From Microbacterium oleivorans (GTDB lineage: Bacteria; Actinomycetota; Actinomycetes; Actinomycetales; Microbacteriaceae), in the NCBI RefSeq assembly GCF_023715745.1, contig NZ_JAMBOV010000001.1, positions 62,001 through 126,000 on the forward strand: a stretch of 64,000 nucleotides of DNA, in the 5' to 3' direction. Below the pieces are notes generated by a model that ran no database searches, was not told where the DNA came from, and worked only from the letters and a program-made list of their open reading frames with translations. Below are positions 8,993-17,952 of the stretch, piece by piece. How positions within the stretch are numbered: the stretch's first letter is position 1; the number at the start of each line of letters is the position of its first letter. Both the position numbers and the translations under genes were made by a program.

Positions 8993-10369
8993 CTACTCGC
9001 GGCCCCGGACCGTCGGGATCGCGCCTGTCCGTTCGGCGATCTTGCGGTCACCCCGGCGACGGCTGAATCGCGCCACGAAGAAGAGGATCGCTCCGACGAT
9101 GACATAGCCGGCGGTCGCGAGCCAGACCAGGCCGGTCTGCTGCGTGAGCAGCACGATGCTCGCGACGATGGCGAGGATCGGGACGACGCGCGGCACCGAG
9201 AAGTGCGCGTGCTCGACCTTGTCCTTCTTCAACACGAGCACACTCACGTTCGCGGTGAGGAAGACGAGCAGAAGCAGGAGCACCGTCGTCTCGGCGAGCG
9301 TCGAGATGTCGCCGACCACCGTGAGGAGCATCGTCGCGCCGGCGACGACGAGGATCGAGACCCACGGCGTCCGCCGCTTGGGCAGGACCTTGCCGAAGGC
9401 GTGGGGCATGAGACCCGATTCCGCCAGCCCATAGGCGACGCGGCTCGCCATCACCATGAACAGCAGCGCGCCGTTGGCGATCGCGACGAGGGCGATGAGG
9501 CTGAACAGCCACCCCGGCACCGCGAGGCCGCTGGCCGTGACCACCTCGAGGAGCGGGCCGGTCGACGTCGCCAGCTGCGACGGCTCGACGACGATGACGG
9601 CGCCGATCGCGATCAGCAGGTACACGACGGCGGCGGTGATGATGGCCCCGAACAGCGCCCGCGGATACGACCGCGACGGGTTCTTGACCTCTTCGGCCAT
9701 GTTCGCAGCCGCTTCGAAACCGAGGAACGAGAAGAACGCGACGATGGATGCCGCGAATGCGCCCTGCAGAGGAGCGACATCGGGGGCGAACTCGAAGACG
9801 CGGGACGGCTCTCCGCCGCCGCTGCCGAAGACGATGGCGGCGATCACGATGACGATCACGAGACCCGACACCTCGATCATCGAGGCGACCATATTGGTCG
9901 CGAGCGACTCCCTCACACCCCGCAGGTTGATGAGGGTCAGCACGGCGATGAACGCGATGGCGACGGGAACCGGCGGGATGGCGACGAGCGACGCGAAGTA
10001 GTCGCCCGCGAACGCGTTGGCCAGGGCGGCGGCGGTCGTGATCCCCGAGGCCATCATGAGGAATCCGACGAGGAACGACAGGAACGGGATGCCGAAGGCC
10101 TTGTCGACGTAACGCGCCGCGCCGCCGGCGTGGGGGTACTTGGTGATCAGCTCCGCGTACGTCCCGGCCGTGAGCAGCGCGACGACGAGCGCGATGAGCA
10201 AGGGCAGCCAGATGACGCCGCCCACGTCGGTCGCCATCGTGCCGACGAGCGTGTAGATCCCTGCACCGAGGGTGTCACCGACGATGAAGGCGAAGAGCAG
10301 CCACGTACCGACCGCGCGCTTCAGCCCGGGCTTCTCCTGGGCGGGTGCAGCCGTGGTGTCGTTTGTCAT
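8993..10369 (-). CDS. APC-family amino acid permease
   Basis: A 458-residue cytoplasmic-membrane transporter with about twelve to thirteen hydrophobic segments. It is of the amino acid-polyamine-organocation type. The helix 1 region FIVGDTLGAGIYTLVG matches the glycine-rich substrate-binding motif (G-x-G-I-[FY]). FFSFLGFEAAANMAEEVKNPSRSYPRA is split here only by position (about residues 205-235) and is the conserved TM6-loop signature. ATG 10369 with GGAGTGG upstream is preferred over the more upstream start. It is convergent with the LacI gene. The substrate, probably a neutral or cationic amino acid, is not certain. Confidence 0.87.
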   Translation of the reverse strand: MTNDTTAAPAQEKPGLKRAVGTWLLFAFIVGDTLGAGIYTLVGTMATDVGGVIWLPLLIALVVALLTAGTYAELITKYPHAGGAARYVDKAFGIPFLSFLVGFLMMASGITTAAALANAFAGDYFASLVAIPPVPVAIAFIAVLTLINLRGVRESLATNMVASMIEVSGLVIVIVIAAIVFGSGGGEPSRVFEFAPDVAPLQGAFAASIVAFFSFLGFEAAANMAEEVKNPSRSYPRALFGAIITAAVVYLLIAIGAVIVVEPSQLATSTGPLLEVVTASGLAVPGWLFSLIALVAIANGALLFMVMASRVAYGLAESGLMPHAFGKVLPKRRTPWVSILVVAGATMLLTVVGDISTLAETTVLLLLLVFLTANVSVLVLKKDKVEHAHFSVPRVVPILAIVASIVLLTQQTGLVWLATAGYVIVGAILFFVARFSRRRGDRKIAERTGAIPTVRGRE

Positions 10370-10444
10370 CGCACCACTCCAACCGAAACCCCGCGCGCGA
10401 AGCAACCCCTGGTGCGACCGGGCGCGACGTGCATGAGGAACCGA

Positions 10445-10909
10445 TCACCCGCCTGCGCCGACCTGGTCCTGCAGGTTCACCGCGTTCCGCAGCACCTCAC
10501 GCAGCGCCCCGACGAGGAGCGCGACGCCGACACCGAGGATGAGAGCGAGGAACGTCATCCACACGACGAACCGATTCCCGGCACCCGCGCCGACGAGAAT
10601 CCCGCACCCGACGATCACGACGAGCATCGCCGCGGCGACGCACCCGATCATCGCGTCGACCCAGCGGATCGCTCCGTCCTCGAAGATGCGCCCGTGATCA
10701 GCGCGCGTCAGCAGCCGCCACACGCAGACCAGGGCGAGCTGCCCACAGAGGAGCAGGATGGCGAGGAGCACCGCCCCCGCGTCCCGCAGCCCGGAGACCT
10801 CCGGCATCACCTGCACCACGCCGTTGATGAGGTCAGGTACGACCCAGATCTGCAGGATGACGATCACCGTGAACAGGAAACCGGCGCCCGCCTTGCCGAG
10901 AGCGAACAT
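10445..10909 (-). CDS. DUF2975-like membrane protein
   Basis: A small integral membrane protein of 154 residues with four predicted helices, matching the layout of DUF2975 proteins (RADHGRIFEDGAIRWVDAMIG between helices 2 and 3). These are often paired with a small Xre regulator, but no such gene is next to it here. ATG 10909 has GATGGGG at good spacing; the GTG two codons earlier is the alternative start. Function is unknown. Confidence 0.6.
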   Translation of the reverse strand: MFALGKAGAGFLFTVIVILQIWVVPDLINGVVQVMPEVSGLRDAGAVLLAILLLCGQLALVCVWRLLTRADHGRIFEDGAIRWVDAMIGCVAAAMLVVIVGCGILVGAGAGNRFVVWMTFLALILGVGVALLVGALREVLRNAVNLQDQVGAGG

Positions 10910-10921
10910 GCGCACCCCATC

Positions 10922-10950
10922 TATCGATTGTCGATCACTCTATGTCGATA
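10922..10950. promoter_or_regulatory. inverted repeats in divergent promoter
   Basis: ATCGA-TTG-TCGAT (10923-10935) is a perfect inverted repeat. A second pair, TATCGA (10922-10927) and TCGATA (10945-10950), encloses it. The block lies immediately upstream of the DUF2975-like gene and is a plausible binding site for a small HTH regulator encoded elsewhere. Confidence 0.45.
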
Positions 10951-11004
10951 AACGGTGCTCGCGCCACAGGTCCCGTCATGGCCTGTGCACGGCAGGATGG
11001 GGGC

Positions 11005-11823
11005 ATGACGACTTCCCCGCCCGCGCGCCATCCGGTCGCCTCCTTCTTCCGAGGGGTCGGAGATCTCGGTCGCGGCTTCGCGTTCTGGGGTCGACTGCCC
11101 CGTGCGATGGCACTGGGGCTGATTCCGGCCGCGATCGTCGGCATCGTGCTCCTGGCGGGAATCGTCACCCTGATCGTCTTCGTGGGCGACATCGTGACCG
11201 CGCTCACGCATTTCGCCGACACGTGGTCGGAGTTCTTCGCCTCGCTCGTGCGGTTCGGTGTGGGCGCGGCACTCGTCGGCGGCGCGATCGTGCTCGCCGT
11301 CGTGTCGTTCACCGCGCTCACCCTGCTGGTCGGCGACCCGTTCTACGAGCGCATCTGGCGATCGGTCGAGGGGCACCTCGGCGACGCTCCCCCGGAATCC
11401 GACTACGGGTTCTGGCGGTCGATCGGAGACAGCATCGGACTCATCCTCCGAGGGCTCCTCGCGGCGGTCGTCGCGGGTCTCGTCGGGCTGATCCCCGTCG
11501 TGGGCACCGCCCTCGGCGCGATCGTCGGCGCCTCCCTCACCGGCTGGCTCCTCGCGGACGAGCTCACCTCCCGCGCCCTCGCCGCGCGAGGACTGGATGC
11601 CGCTGCCCGCCGCGACCTGCGTCGCGGTCAGCGCGCGCGGGTGCTGGGCTTCGGTGTCGCGACCCAGCTCTGCTTCCTGATCCCTCTGGGCGCCGTCATC
11701 ACGATGCCCGCCGCGGTCGCCGGGTCCACTGTGCTCGCGCGCACCCTGCTCGACGCGCGGGCCTCCGTCGACCATGCTGGGGAGTCGACCCCGCCGCCTC
11801 GGCGGAGAAACGGAGCACGATGA
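11005..11823 (+). CDS. EI24/CysZ-like membrane protein
   Basis: A 272-residue membrane protein resembling the EI24 (CysZ-like) domain family, some members of which take up sulfate. Four or five hydrophobic stretches are visible, with the conserved LLVGDPFYERIW segment after helix 2 and a long glycine-rich hairpin (GLIPVVGTALGAIVGASLTG). I chose ATG 11005 because AGGATGG precedes it. Its stop overlaps the next start. No sulfate genes are nearby, so the transport role is only inferred. Confidence 0.7.
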   Translation: MTTSPPARHPVASFFRGVGDLGRGFAFWGRLPRAMALGLIPAAIVGIVLLAGIVTLIVFVGDIVTALTHFADTWSEFFASLVRFGVGAALVGGAIVLAVVSFTALTLLVGDPFYERIWRSVEGHLGDAPPESDYGFWRSIGDSIGLILRGLLAAVVAGLVGLIPVVGTALGAIVGASLTGWLLADELTSRALAARGLDAAARRDLRRGQRARVLGFGVATQLCFLIPLGAVITMPAAVAGSTVLARTLLDARASVDHAGESTPPPRRRNGAR

Positions 11824-12758
11824 TGCGCCTCGTCCCCCTCGGACCCACCGACCGCACGGTCCCGAACATCGTCGCCGGGATGATGCGGATCGAGGAGATG
11901 TCGGATGCCGCGATCCGGGAGCTCTACGACGCCTGCCGCGCGGCCGGTGTCGACTTCTTCGACCACGCCGACCTGTACGGCAGCTCGCGCCATGGCTGCG
12001 AACGCCGCTTCGCCGAGGCGCTGCGCCTCAGCCCGGCTGAACGCGACGAGATCACGCTCCAGACCAAGACGGGCATCGTGCCGGACGAGTGGCACTTCGA
12101 CCACTCGTACGAGCACATCGTCGCCTCGGCTGAAGAGTCGCTGCAGGCGCTCGGCACCGATCGGATCGACATCCTCCTGCTCCACCGCCCCGACGCGCTC
12201 GTCGAGCCCGAGGAGGTCGCCCGCGCCTTCGACCACCTCGAGTCTTCCGGGAAGGTCCGCGCCTTCGGCGTATCGAACCACACGCCTCGGCAGATCGATC
12301 TGCTGAAGACGGCCGTGACCCAGCCGATCGTCGCGAATCAGGTGCAGCTGTCGATCACGCACTCGACCATCGTCGCCCAGGGTCTCGCATCGAACATGGC
12401 CGGCGAGGACGACTCCATCACGCGGGACGGCGGCGGGCTCGTCGACTATGCACGCATCAACGGCATCACGCTGCAGGCCTGGTCGCCGTTCCAGAAGGGG
12501 TTCTTCGACGGGGTCATCTTCGACGCCCCCGAACTGCCCGAGCTGAACACCCTTCTCAACCGCCTCGCGACGAAATACGACGTGACGCCGCTCGCGATCG
12601 CCACGGCCTGGATCACCCGGCATCCCGCGCACATGCAGGTCGTGCTCGGCACGACGAACCCGCAGCGGGTGACGGATGCCGCGGCCGGTTCCGACATCCC
12701 CCTCACCCGCGCCGAGTGGTACGGCCTCATCTCGGCCGCGGGCCACAAGGTGCCCTGA
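11820..12758 (+). CDS. aldo/keto reductase
   Basis: A cytoplasmic NADPH-dependent oxidoreductase of 312 residues with an (alpha/beta)8 barrel. The family signatures FFDHADLYGSS (catalytic Asp and Tyr), DILLLHRPD (catalytic His), and VRAFGVSNH are present, and the NADP-binding C-terminal segment VVLGTTNPQRV follows. It resembles the YdhF-type reductases. ATG 11820 overlaps the EI24 gene stop (ATGA), so the much longer upstream open frame is not used. The substrate is unknown. Confidence 0.88.
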   Translation: MMRLVPLGPTDRTVPNIVAGMMRIEEMSDAAIRELYDACRAAGVDFFDHADLYGSSRHGCERRFAEALRLSPAERDEITLQTKTGIVPDEWHFDHSYEHIVASAEESLQALGTDRIDILLLHRPDALVEPEEVARAFDHLESSGKVRAFGVSNHTPRQIDLLKTAVTQPIVANQVQLSITHSTIVAQGLASNMAGEDDSITRDGGGLVDYARINGITLQAWSPFQKGFFDGVIFDAPELPELNTLLNRLATKYDVTPLAIATAWITRHPAHMQVVLGTTNPQRVTDAAAGSDIPLTRAEWYGLISAAGHKVP

Positions 12759-12763
12759 CCCGC

Positions 12764-13153
12764 GTGGCTGACTACGTCATCGAGGGAAGCCGCATCCGGG
12801 GCATCCCCGATCTCTACGCCGAACTGAACCGTGTCTTCATGGCCGGGGAGGACTGGCAGCTGGGCGCCAGCCTCGACGCGCTGGACGACCTGCTGTACGG
12901 CGGCTACGGGTCGCTCGCGCATGATGACGCCGCACAGGTGGTCTGGCGAGATGCGGCGCGCAGTCGGAGCACCCTCGGCCTCGCCGAGACCGAACGATGG
13001 CTGCGGAGGAAGCTGGCGCAGCCGGGCACGTTCCGGTCCGAGACCATCCAGCATCAGCTCGACGACCTTCGCGCGGGGACCGGCGCGACCTACTTCGACC
13101 GGGTGCTCGACGTCTTCGCCGCCCACCCGCAGGTCGCGCTCGACCTCCGCTGA
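12764..13153 (+). CDS. barstar-like (ribonuclease inhibitor) protein
   Basis: A 129-residue protein whose first 60 residues (VIEGSRIRGIPDLYAELNRVF, shown by key parts, then LGASLDALDDLLYGG) match the barstar fold, which binds and blocks barnase-type ribonucleases. The start is GTG 12764, five bases after the aldo/keto reductase stop. An upstream GTG in frame would overlap that gene. No barnase-like toxin or secretion gene is beside it, so it is an orphan immunity or regulatory protein. The C-terminal half is not recognised. Confidence 0.65.
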   Translation: MADYVIEGSRIRGIPDLYAELNRVFMAGEDWQLGASLDALDDLLYGGYGSLAHDDAAQVVWRDAARSRSTLGLAETERWLRRKLAQPGTFRSETIQHQLDDLRAGTGATYFDRVLDVFAAHPQVALDLR

Positions 13154-13154
13154 G

Positions 13155-13493
13155 TCAGGTCTGGCGCCGGATCTTGATCGTCGCGCCGGCGGCGAGGAAG
13201 ACGAACGCGGCCGCGACCTGGGCGGCGCTCCAGATCGCACCCGCGAACGCGAAGGGGAAGATCGGGTTCCAGATCACCGCGACAGCGAGCATGATCGGCA
13301 CCCACCACCAGTGCCGCGCCTGCACCGCGAACCATCCGATGATGAGCGCGAGGATCGTGGCGACGAACCGGACGGTGAGGAACCAGTCGCTCTCGAGCAG
13401 CGCCGGCGCGACGAAAAGGACCGCCGCGGCCAGCAGGCTCGGCGCGAGGGCGTTCCGCTGATACATGGCGGGTGTCGGCTGCGCGCGGCTCAC
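13155..13493 (-). CDS. DUF6804-like small membrane protein
   Basis: A 112-residue protein with four hydrophobic helices, containing the conserved-looking stretches YQRNALAPSLLAAAVLF and ARHWWWVPIMLAVAVIWNPI. It resembles the DUF6804 family, function unknown. The GTG start overlaps the nhaA stop (GTGA), so its translation is probably coupled to the antiporter. It is convergent with the barstar-like gene, with only one base between the stops. Confidence 0.6.
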   Translation of the reverse strand: MSRAQPTPAMYQRNALAPSLLAAAVLFVAPALLESDWFLTVRFVATILALIIGWFAVQARHWWWVPIMLAVAVIWNPIFPFAFAGAIWSAAQVAAAFVFLAAGATIKIRRQT

Positions 13494-14782
13494 GGGGCTC
13501 CTCCGGACGGGGACGTCGTCTCAGTCTGCCGCACACGTCGCGCGCGCCAGGCGAGCACCGCTCCGCCGACGATCGCGGCGATCACCGATCCGGTGAGGAT
13601 GCCGATCTTCGCGTGATCGTCCTCGAGGGAGCCCACGCCGTAGGACAGTTCCCCCACGAGCAGAGCGACGGTGAACCCGATACCGGCGAGAAGACCCACG
13701 CCCAGCATGTCGCCCCACCGCAGCTCGAACGTCCGCCGCACCGAGGGGATCCGGGTGAGGAGGAACACGGCGAGGAGGATGCCGATCGGCTTGCCCAGCA
13801 CGAGCCCGACGAGGATGCCGAGGGTCACCGGGTCTGCGAACGCCGAGACCAGGCCGTCCCAGCCGCCGACCGTGACCCCCGCGGAGAAGAACGCGAACAC
13901 GGGGATGGCGACGAGCGTCGAGATAGGACCGAAGCGGTCGGCGAAGTGCGCGGTGAACGCATCGTGGATCGGGGCGCCGTCGGCATCCGTCCCCACCTGC
14001 ACCCGGGCGCGCGGCGTCACCGTCGCGGGAACCGTGAAGGCCAGCAGCACACCGGCGATGGTCGCGTGCACGCCCGACGCGTGGACCAGCCCCCACGTGA
14101 CGATCGCGAGCGGCATCAGCACCCACCAGTGCCGGATGCCGCGACGCACCGCCAGCCCGAACAGGACGAGCGGGATGATCGCTGCAGCGAGCCACACGGG
14201 CTGCAGGTCGTCGGTGTAGACCGTCGCGATGATCGTGATGGCGAACAGGTCGTCGACGACGGCGAGGGTGAGCAGGAAGACACGCAGCGCGGGCGGCAGC
14301 CCCTTCGCGACGACGGCGAAGACCGCGATCGCGAAGGCGATGTCCGTCGCCGTCGGGATGGCCCATCCCCGCACCGCGTCGCCCGGCACCGCCACCGTGA
14401 ACGCGGTGAAGATGAGCGCCGGGACGATGACACCCCCGAGCGCGCCGATCACGGGGACCGCAGCGATGCGCGGAGAGCGCAGCCGCCCCGCGACGATCTC
14501 CTCCTTCAGTTCGAGACCGACGACGAAGAAGAAGATCGCGAGCAGTCCGTCGGCCGCCCAGTGCGCGACGGTCAGGTGGAGGTGGAGCGCCTCGGGCCCG
14601 AAGGACGTCTCGCGCAGGCCGGTGTACCAGGGCGCGGCGGGCGAGTTGGCGAGGACGAGGGCCGCGACGGTCGCGGCGAGCAGCAGGATGCCGCCGAACG
14701 TGTCGGTCTGCACGGTCTGCCGGATTCCGCGCCAGATCTCATGGGGGGCGGTGCGGGAGGAGGAGGAAGGGGAGGTGGACAT
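13490..14782 (-). CDS. nhaA: NhaA-type Na+/H+ antiporter
   Basis: A 430-residue electrogenic sodium/proton antiporter of the inner membrane that expels Na+ and supports pH homeostasis. Twelve hydrophobic segments are visible. The motifs FFFVVGLELKEE, IPTATDIAFAIAVF and LAVVDDLFAITI carry the paired aspartates of the ion site (equivalent to D163/D164 of the E. coli protein). The start was trimmed to ATG 14782, which begins MSTSPSSSS, because the upstream extension has no family similarity. The shine-dalgarno is weak (GGAAAG, about 12 bases away). Confidence 0.92.
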   Translation of the reverse strand: MSTSPSSSSRTAPHEIWRGIRQTVQTDTFGGILLLAATVAALVLANSPAAPWYTGLRETSFGPEALHLHLTVAHWAADGLLAIFFFVVGLELKEEIVAGRLRSPRIAAVPVIGALGGVIVPALIFTAFTVAVPGDAVRGWAIPTATDIAFAIAVFAVVAKGLPPALRVFLLTLAVVDDLFAITIIATVYTDDLQPVWLAAAIIPLVLFGLAVRRGIRHWWVLMPLAIVTWGLVHASGVHATIAGVLLAFTVPATVTPRARVQVGTDADGAPIHDAFTAHFADRFGPISTLVAIPVFAFFSAGVTVGGWDGLVSAFADPVTLGILVGLVLGKPIGILLAVFLLTRIPSVRRTFELRWGDMLGVGLLAGIGFTVALLVGELSYGVGSLEDDHAKIGILTGSVIAAIVGGAVLAWRARRVRQTETTSPSGGAP

Positions 14783-14846
14783 GACGGATCGCTTTCCGCG
14801 TCGGTGATCGAGGGTCGCTGAAGGGCGCACCGACAAGCGGTGCGGG

Positions 14847-15008
14847 TCAGAACCCCGACGGCGGGCAGCCGGCGATCTCACCGTGCGCGTTGGTGCCCCA
14901 CTCGCTCACCCAGCCGTTCGTGCCCGGGTGCTGCGGAGCGGTGAGGGTGCGGATCCCGATGGCCGACGGCAGGGCCCGCTCAAGGCGGTAGCGGGCCGTG
15001 ATCGTCAT
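14847..15008 (-). CDS. hypothetical 53-residue protein
   Basis: A short open frame that starts at ATG 15008 with GATGGGGG upstream and ends at 14847, filling the gap between nhaA and the DUF805 gene. The product is soluble, with no membrane segment, and ends HGEIAGCPPSGF. I do not recognise it. Reasonable ribosome site and position support it, but the length makes it uncertain. Confidence 0.35.
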   Translation of the reverse strand: MTITARYRLERALPSAIGIRTLTAPQHPGTNGWVSEWGTNAHGEIAGCPPSGF

Positions 15009-15049
15009 GCCCCCATCGTACCGGCGCGGGCCGGGTGTCGACCGGTGCC

Positions 15050-15547
15050 TCAGCCGAAGCGACGGCCGGCGGGATTGGTCGGCAGCAGCGTCAGCACGAG
15101 GAGGACGATGCCGCCGACACCCGGGAGGAACGAGAGGAAGAAGAGCGGCCCGGGCAGGTTCGCGTCGTGCAGCCGGCGCCAGGTGAGAGCGGCATCCGGG
15201 ATGATCGTCGCGATGATGAAGAGGACCAGGAGGATGCCGCCGACCGCGATCAGCGGGCCCGGCTGGCTCTCGCCGGTCATCGGGTCGTACGAGACACCGA
15301 CGAGTGCCCCGCCGATCATGATCACGACGAGCACGATCACGATGAGCAGGTACGCGAGTCGCATCCACCAGAACTCGCTGAGACTCGCGCGGCCGGTGAA
15401 GGTGGCGTACTTCTTCCAGTACCGCACGAACGCCTGGGTGAACGTCGCCCCGTAATGGGGCCACTCGAGGGGCGGCTGGCCGGGACCGGCAGCGGGGGGC
15501 GTCGGTCGGCCGTACGGGGAGGGCGGCGGGGGCGGGGCGTAGGACAT
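15050..15547 (-). CDS. DUF805 membrane protein
   Basis: A 165-residue membrane protein of the DUF805 family. A proline-rich cytoplasmic N-terminus (PPPPPSPYGRPTPP) precedes the signature KYATFTGRASLSEFWW. Three or four helices follow, with the typical TWRRLHDANLPG loop. ATG 15547 has GGAGGA in front; the longer upstream frame overlaps the divergent gene. Members of the family are of unknown function. Confidence 0.82.
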   Translation of the reverse strand: MSYAPPPPPSPYGRPTPPAAGPGQPPLEWPHYGATFTQAFVRYWKKYATFTGRASLSEFWWMRLAYLLIVIVLVVIMIGGALVGVSYDPMTGESQPGPLIAVGGILLVLFIIATIIPDAALTWRRLHDANLPGPLFFLSFLPGVGGIVLLVLTLLPTNPAGRRFG

Positions 15548-15684
15548 GTGTTCCTCCAGCGCGTCGACTGCGTGGCTCCATCGTGGCGGATGTCGCACTT
15601 TTTTGTGACGACTACCGGTCGGGATCCCTCTCATGTACAGAGGCGGAACATCCCGCCCCCACAGACACAGAGAAGGACAGTGAC

Positions 15685-16155
15685 ATGGCTGAGGACCAGA
15701 AGACCACCACCCCGTCCGCGGCGGCTCCTGCCGCTCGCGTCGACCGTGCGCCCGGGACACGCGGGACGGACGCCCCGACCACCGCCGGCACCATCACGAT
15801 CGCCGACGGCGTGGTCGCCAAGGTCGCCGGCATCTCCGCGCGCGAGGTGACCGGCGTCTACGCGCTGGGCGGCGGCGGCGCTCGCGCCCTCGGCGCGATC
15901 CGCGACGCGATCAATGCGACCGACCTGACGCAGGGCGTCAAGGTCGACGTCGGCGAGACGCAGGCGGCGATCGACCTCAAGGTCGTCGTGGAGTACCCGG
16001 CTCCGATCGGCCGCGTCGCCGACGAGGTCCGCAGCTCGGTCGCCGGCTCCGTGCACCGTCTCACCGGGCTCGAGGTCGTCGAGGTCAACGTCGAGATCCA
16101 CGACGTCCACATCGAGGACGAGTCCGACGAGCAGGACGAGCCGCGCGTCGCCTGA
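15685..16155 (+). CDS. Asp23/Gls24-family envelope stress protein
   Basis: A 156-residue cytoplasmic or membrane-associated protein of the Asp23 family, which is tied to cell-envelope stress in Gram-positive bacteria. A disordered Ala/Thr-rich N-terminus (1-35) leads into the Asp23 domain (about 36-135), recognisable from GTITIADGVVAKVAGISAREV cut here to its key motif IADGVVAKVAG, then EVRSSVAGSVHRLTGLEV. The C-terminus is acidic. ATG 15685 has AGAAGGA upstream. It is divergent from the DUF805 gene. Confidence 0.85.
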   Translation: MAEDQKTTTPSAAAPAARVDRAPGTRGTDAPTTAGTITIADGVVAKVAGISAREVTGVYALGGGGARALGAIRDAINATDLTQGVKVDVGETQAAIDLKVVVEYPAPIGRVADEVRSSVAGSVHRLTGLEVVEVNVEIHDVHIEDESDEQDEPRVA

Positions 16156-16208
16156 TCCGGCACCTCGCCCACCCGGCCGATCCGGGAGGGTGCGTACGAT
16201 GGCTCCCC

Positions 16209-17207
16209 GTGACGGATCTGCGCACCCTCCCGAAGGCCGAGTTGCATCTGCACATCGAGGGGACGCTCGAGCCGGAGCTCGCGTTCTCCCTCGCGCGGCG
16301 CAACGGCGTCCTGCTGCCGTTCGCCGACATCGACGACCTCCGCGCCCGCTACGACTTCACGGACCTGCAGTCGTTCCTCGACCTCTACTACTCCTGCATG
16401 ACCGCACTGCGCACCGCTCGGGATTTCGAGGAGCTCGCCGTCGCCTACCTCGAGCGGGCAGCGGCCGAGGGCGTGCGGCACGTCGAGATGTTCTTCGACC
16501 CGCAGGTCCACGCCGCGAACGGCGTCCCGGTCGACGTCGTCATCGACGGGCTGCGGGCCGGCCTCCGGACGGCAGCCGACCGCTTCGACATGACCGGCGG
16601 ACTCATCGTCTGCATCGTCCGTGACCAGCCGGTCACCTCCGCAGAGGCGCTCCTCGACGAGATCGCGCCCCGTGCGCACGAGATCCTCGGCATCGGTCTG
16701 GACTCGGCGGAGGTCGGCTACCCGCCGTCGCTCTTCGAAGGCGTGTTCCGCCGTGCCGCCGAGCTCGGGCTGCATCGCGTCGCCCACGCCGGGGAGGAGG
16801 GTCCCGCGGCGTACGTCTGGGAGGCGCTGCGGGAGCTCGAGGTCGAGCGGGTCGACCACGGCATCCGATCTGTGGACGACCCCGACCTGATCGCGCACCT
16901 CGCCGAACACCGGGTGCCGCTCACCGTGTGCCCTCTGTCGAACGTGCGGCTGCGGGCCGTGCCCGACCTCGCCGCGCATCCGCTGCGCCGCCTCGTCGAG
17001 GCGGGCGTCGTCGTCACGATCAACTCCGACGACCCCTCGTACTTCGGCGGGTACATCGGCGACAACTACGCCGCCGTCGCCTCGCTCGGCTTCGACACGA
17101 CCGAACTGGCGCAGCTCGCCGAGAACTCGATCGAGGCGTCGTTCGCGGATGCCGCGCGAAAGGCCGCTCTCATCGCAGAGATCCGAGCGTGGGCGGCATC
17201 CGCCTGA
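16209..17207 (+). CDS. adenine/adenosine deaminase
   Basis: A 332-residue metal-dependent deaminase that hydrolyses adenine or adenosine to hypoxanthine or inosine for purine salvage. The zinc ligands His13 and His15 are in ELHLHIEG. The later motifs HAGEE, VDHGIRS and NSDDPSYF supply the remaining ligands and catalytic residues. The segment GLDSAEVGYPPSLF is more like bacterial and fungal adenine deaminases than true adenosine deaminase (which has SLDGNE-type sequence), so adenine is my preferred substrate. The start is GTG 16209. Confidence 0.85.
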   Translation: MTDLRTLPKAELHLHIEGTLEPELAFSLARRNGVLLPFADIDDLRARYDFTDLQSFLDLYYSCMTALRTARDFEELAVAYLERAAAEGVRHVEMFFDPQVHAANGVPVDVVIDGLRAGLRTAADRFDMTGGLIVCIVRDQPVTSAEALLDEIAPRAHEILGIGLDSAEVGYPPSLFEGVFRRAAELGLHRVAHAGEEGPAAYVWEALRELEVERVDHGIRSVDDPDLIAHLAEHRVPLTVCPLSNVRLRAVPDLAAHPLRRLVEAGVVVTINSDDPSYFGGYIGDNYAAVASLGFDTTELAQLAENSIEASFADAARKAALIAEIRAWAASA

Positions 17208-17223
17208 CACGCATGCGCAGCGG

Positions 17224-17943
17224 TCAGACGAGCAGGCGCGTCGGCAGGCGTTCTTCGGTGGCGCGCTCGTGCGACCGGCGCACGCGGTAGACCGCTCCCG
17301 CGGGATTCTCGCTGAGGTACTCGACAGGCTCGGTGCCGCGATACACGACGGCGGCACCCTCATCGAGGCCGAAACCGTCGGGGAGCAGCCCCTCCGCGAC
17401 CGCCGCGTGGAGCGCGGGGCGCCGCCCGGGCTGCGAGTCGTAATGCACTCCGACCGAACCTGGGATCAGGCCGAGACCATTGGTTTCCACGGTCAGCCCG
17501 CCCGTCGACGTCGTCGGACCGCCGACGTGCCAGCAGATGGCCCCCGCGGAGGTACCGGCCAGCACGACACCCCGCTGCCACGCGCCGCGCAGCACGCGAT
17601 CCAGCCCGTGTGCGTGCCACACCGCGAGGAGATTCGTCACGCTTCCTCCGCCCACCCACACCACGTCGCATCCCCCGATGACTTCGTCGAGATCGGGCTG
17701 GTTGCGTCCGAAGAGGCGCACGTGGACCGCATCCACTCCAGCGGCGGCCGCCGCGGCGAGTTCACGGCCCTCATCACCGCGCTGGTCGCCCGACGCCGTG
17801 TTGACGAAGGCGACCCGGGGACGTCGCCCCGCCACACCCGCGAGGTCGATGGCGTACCGCTGTACCGGACTGAGCTCCACGTCGCCCCATGCCGCAGGTG
17901 ACCACCCGCCGCACGTCGCGACGATCGTACCGAGAGTGCTCAT
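17224..17943 (-). CDS. peptidase E-like serine hydrolase (S51)
   Basis: A 239-residue cytoplasmic protein of the S51 dipeptidase E family. The nucleophile Ser132 sits in LAGTSAGAICW, after VWVGGGS (residues 96-101), as in aspartyl dipeptidases and cyanophycinases. ATG 17943 has AGGAGG upstream. It is the last gene of a minus-strand run with the ROK regulator and the Opp-type importer, nine bases after the ROK stop. Its role in that glycan locus is unclear; it may trim Asp-linked glycopeptides, but that is inference. Confidence 0.8.
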   Translation of the reverse strand: MSTLGTIVATCGGWSPAAWGDVELSPVQRYAIDLAGVAGRRPRVAFVNTASGDQRGDEGRELAAAAAAGVDAVHVRLFGRNQPDLDEVIGGCDVVWVGGGSVTNLLAVWHAHGLDRVLRGAWQRGVVLAGTSAGAICWHVGGPTTSTGGLTVETNGLGLIPGSVGVHYDSQPGRRPALHAAVAEGLLPDGFGLDEGAAVVYRGTEPVEYLSENPAGAVYRVRRSHERATEERLPTRLLV

Positions 17944-17952
17944 CGGAGCCTC

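Noticed and set aside
9203..10951. 582-codon plus-strand open frame opposite the APC permease
   Set aside because: It is an Asp/Arg/Glu-rich shadow of the permease gene.
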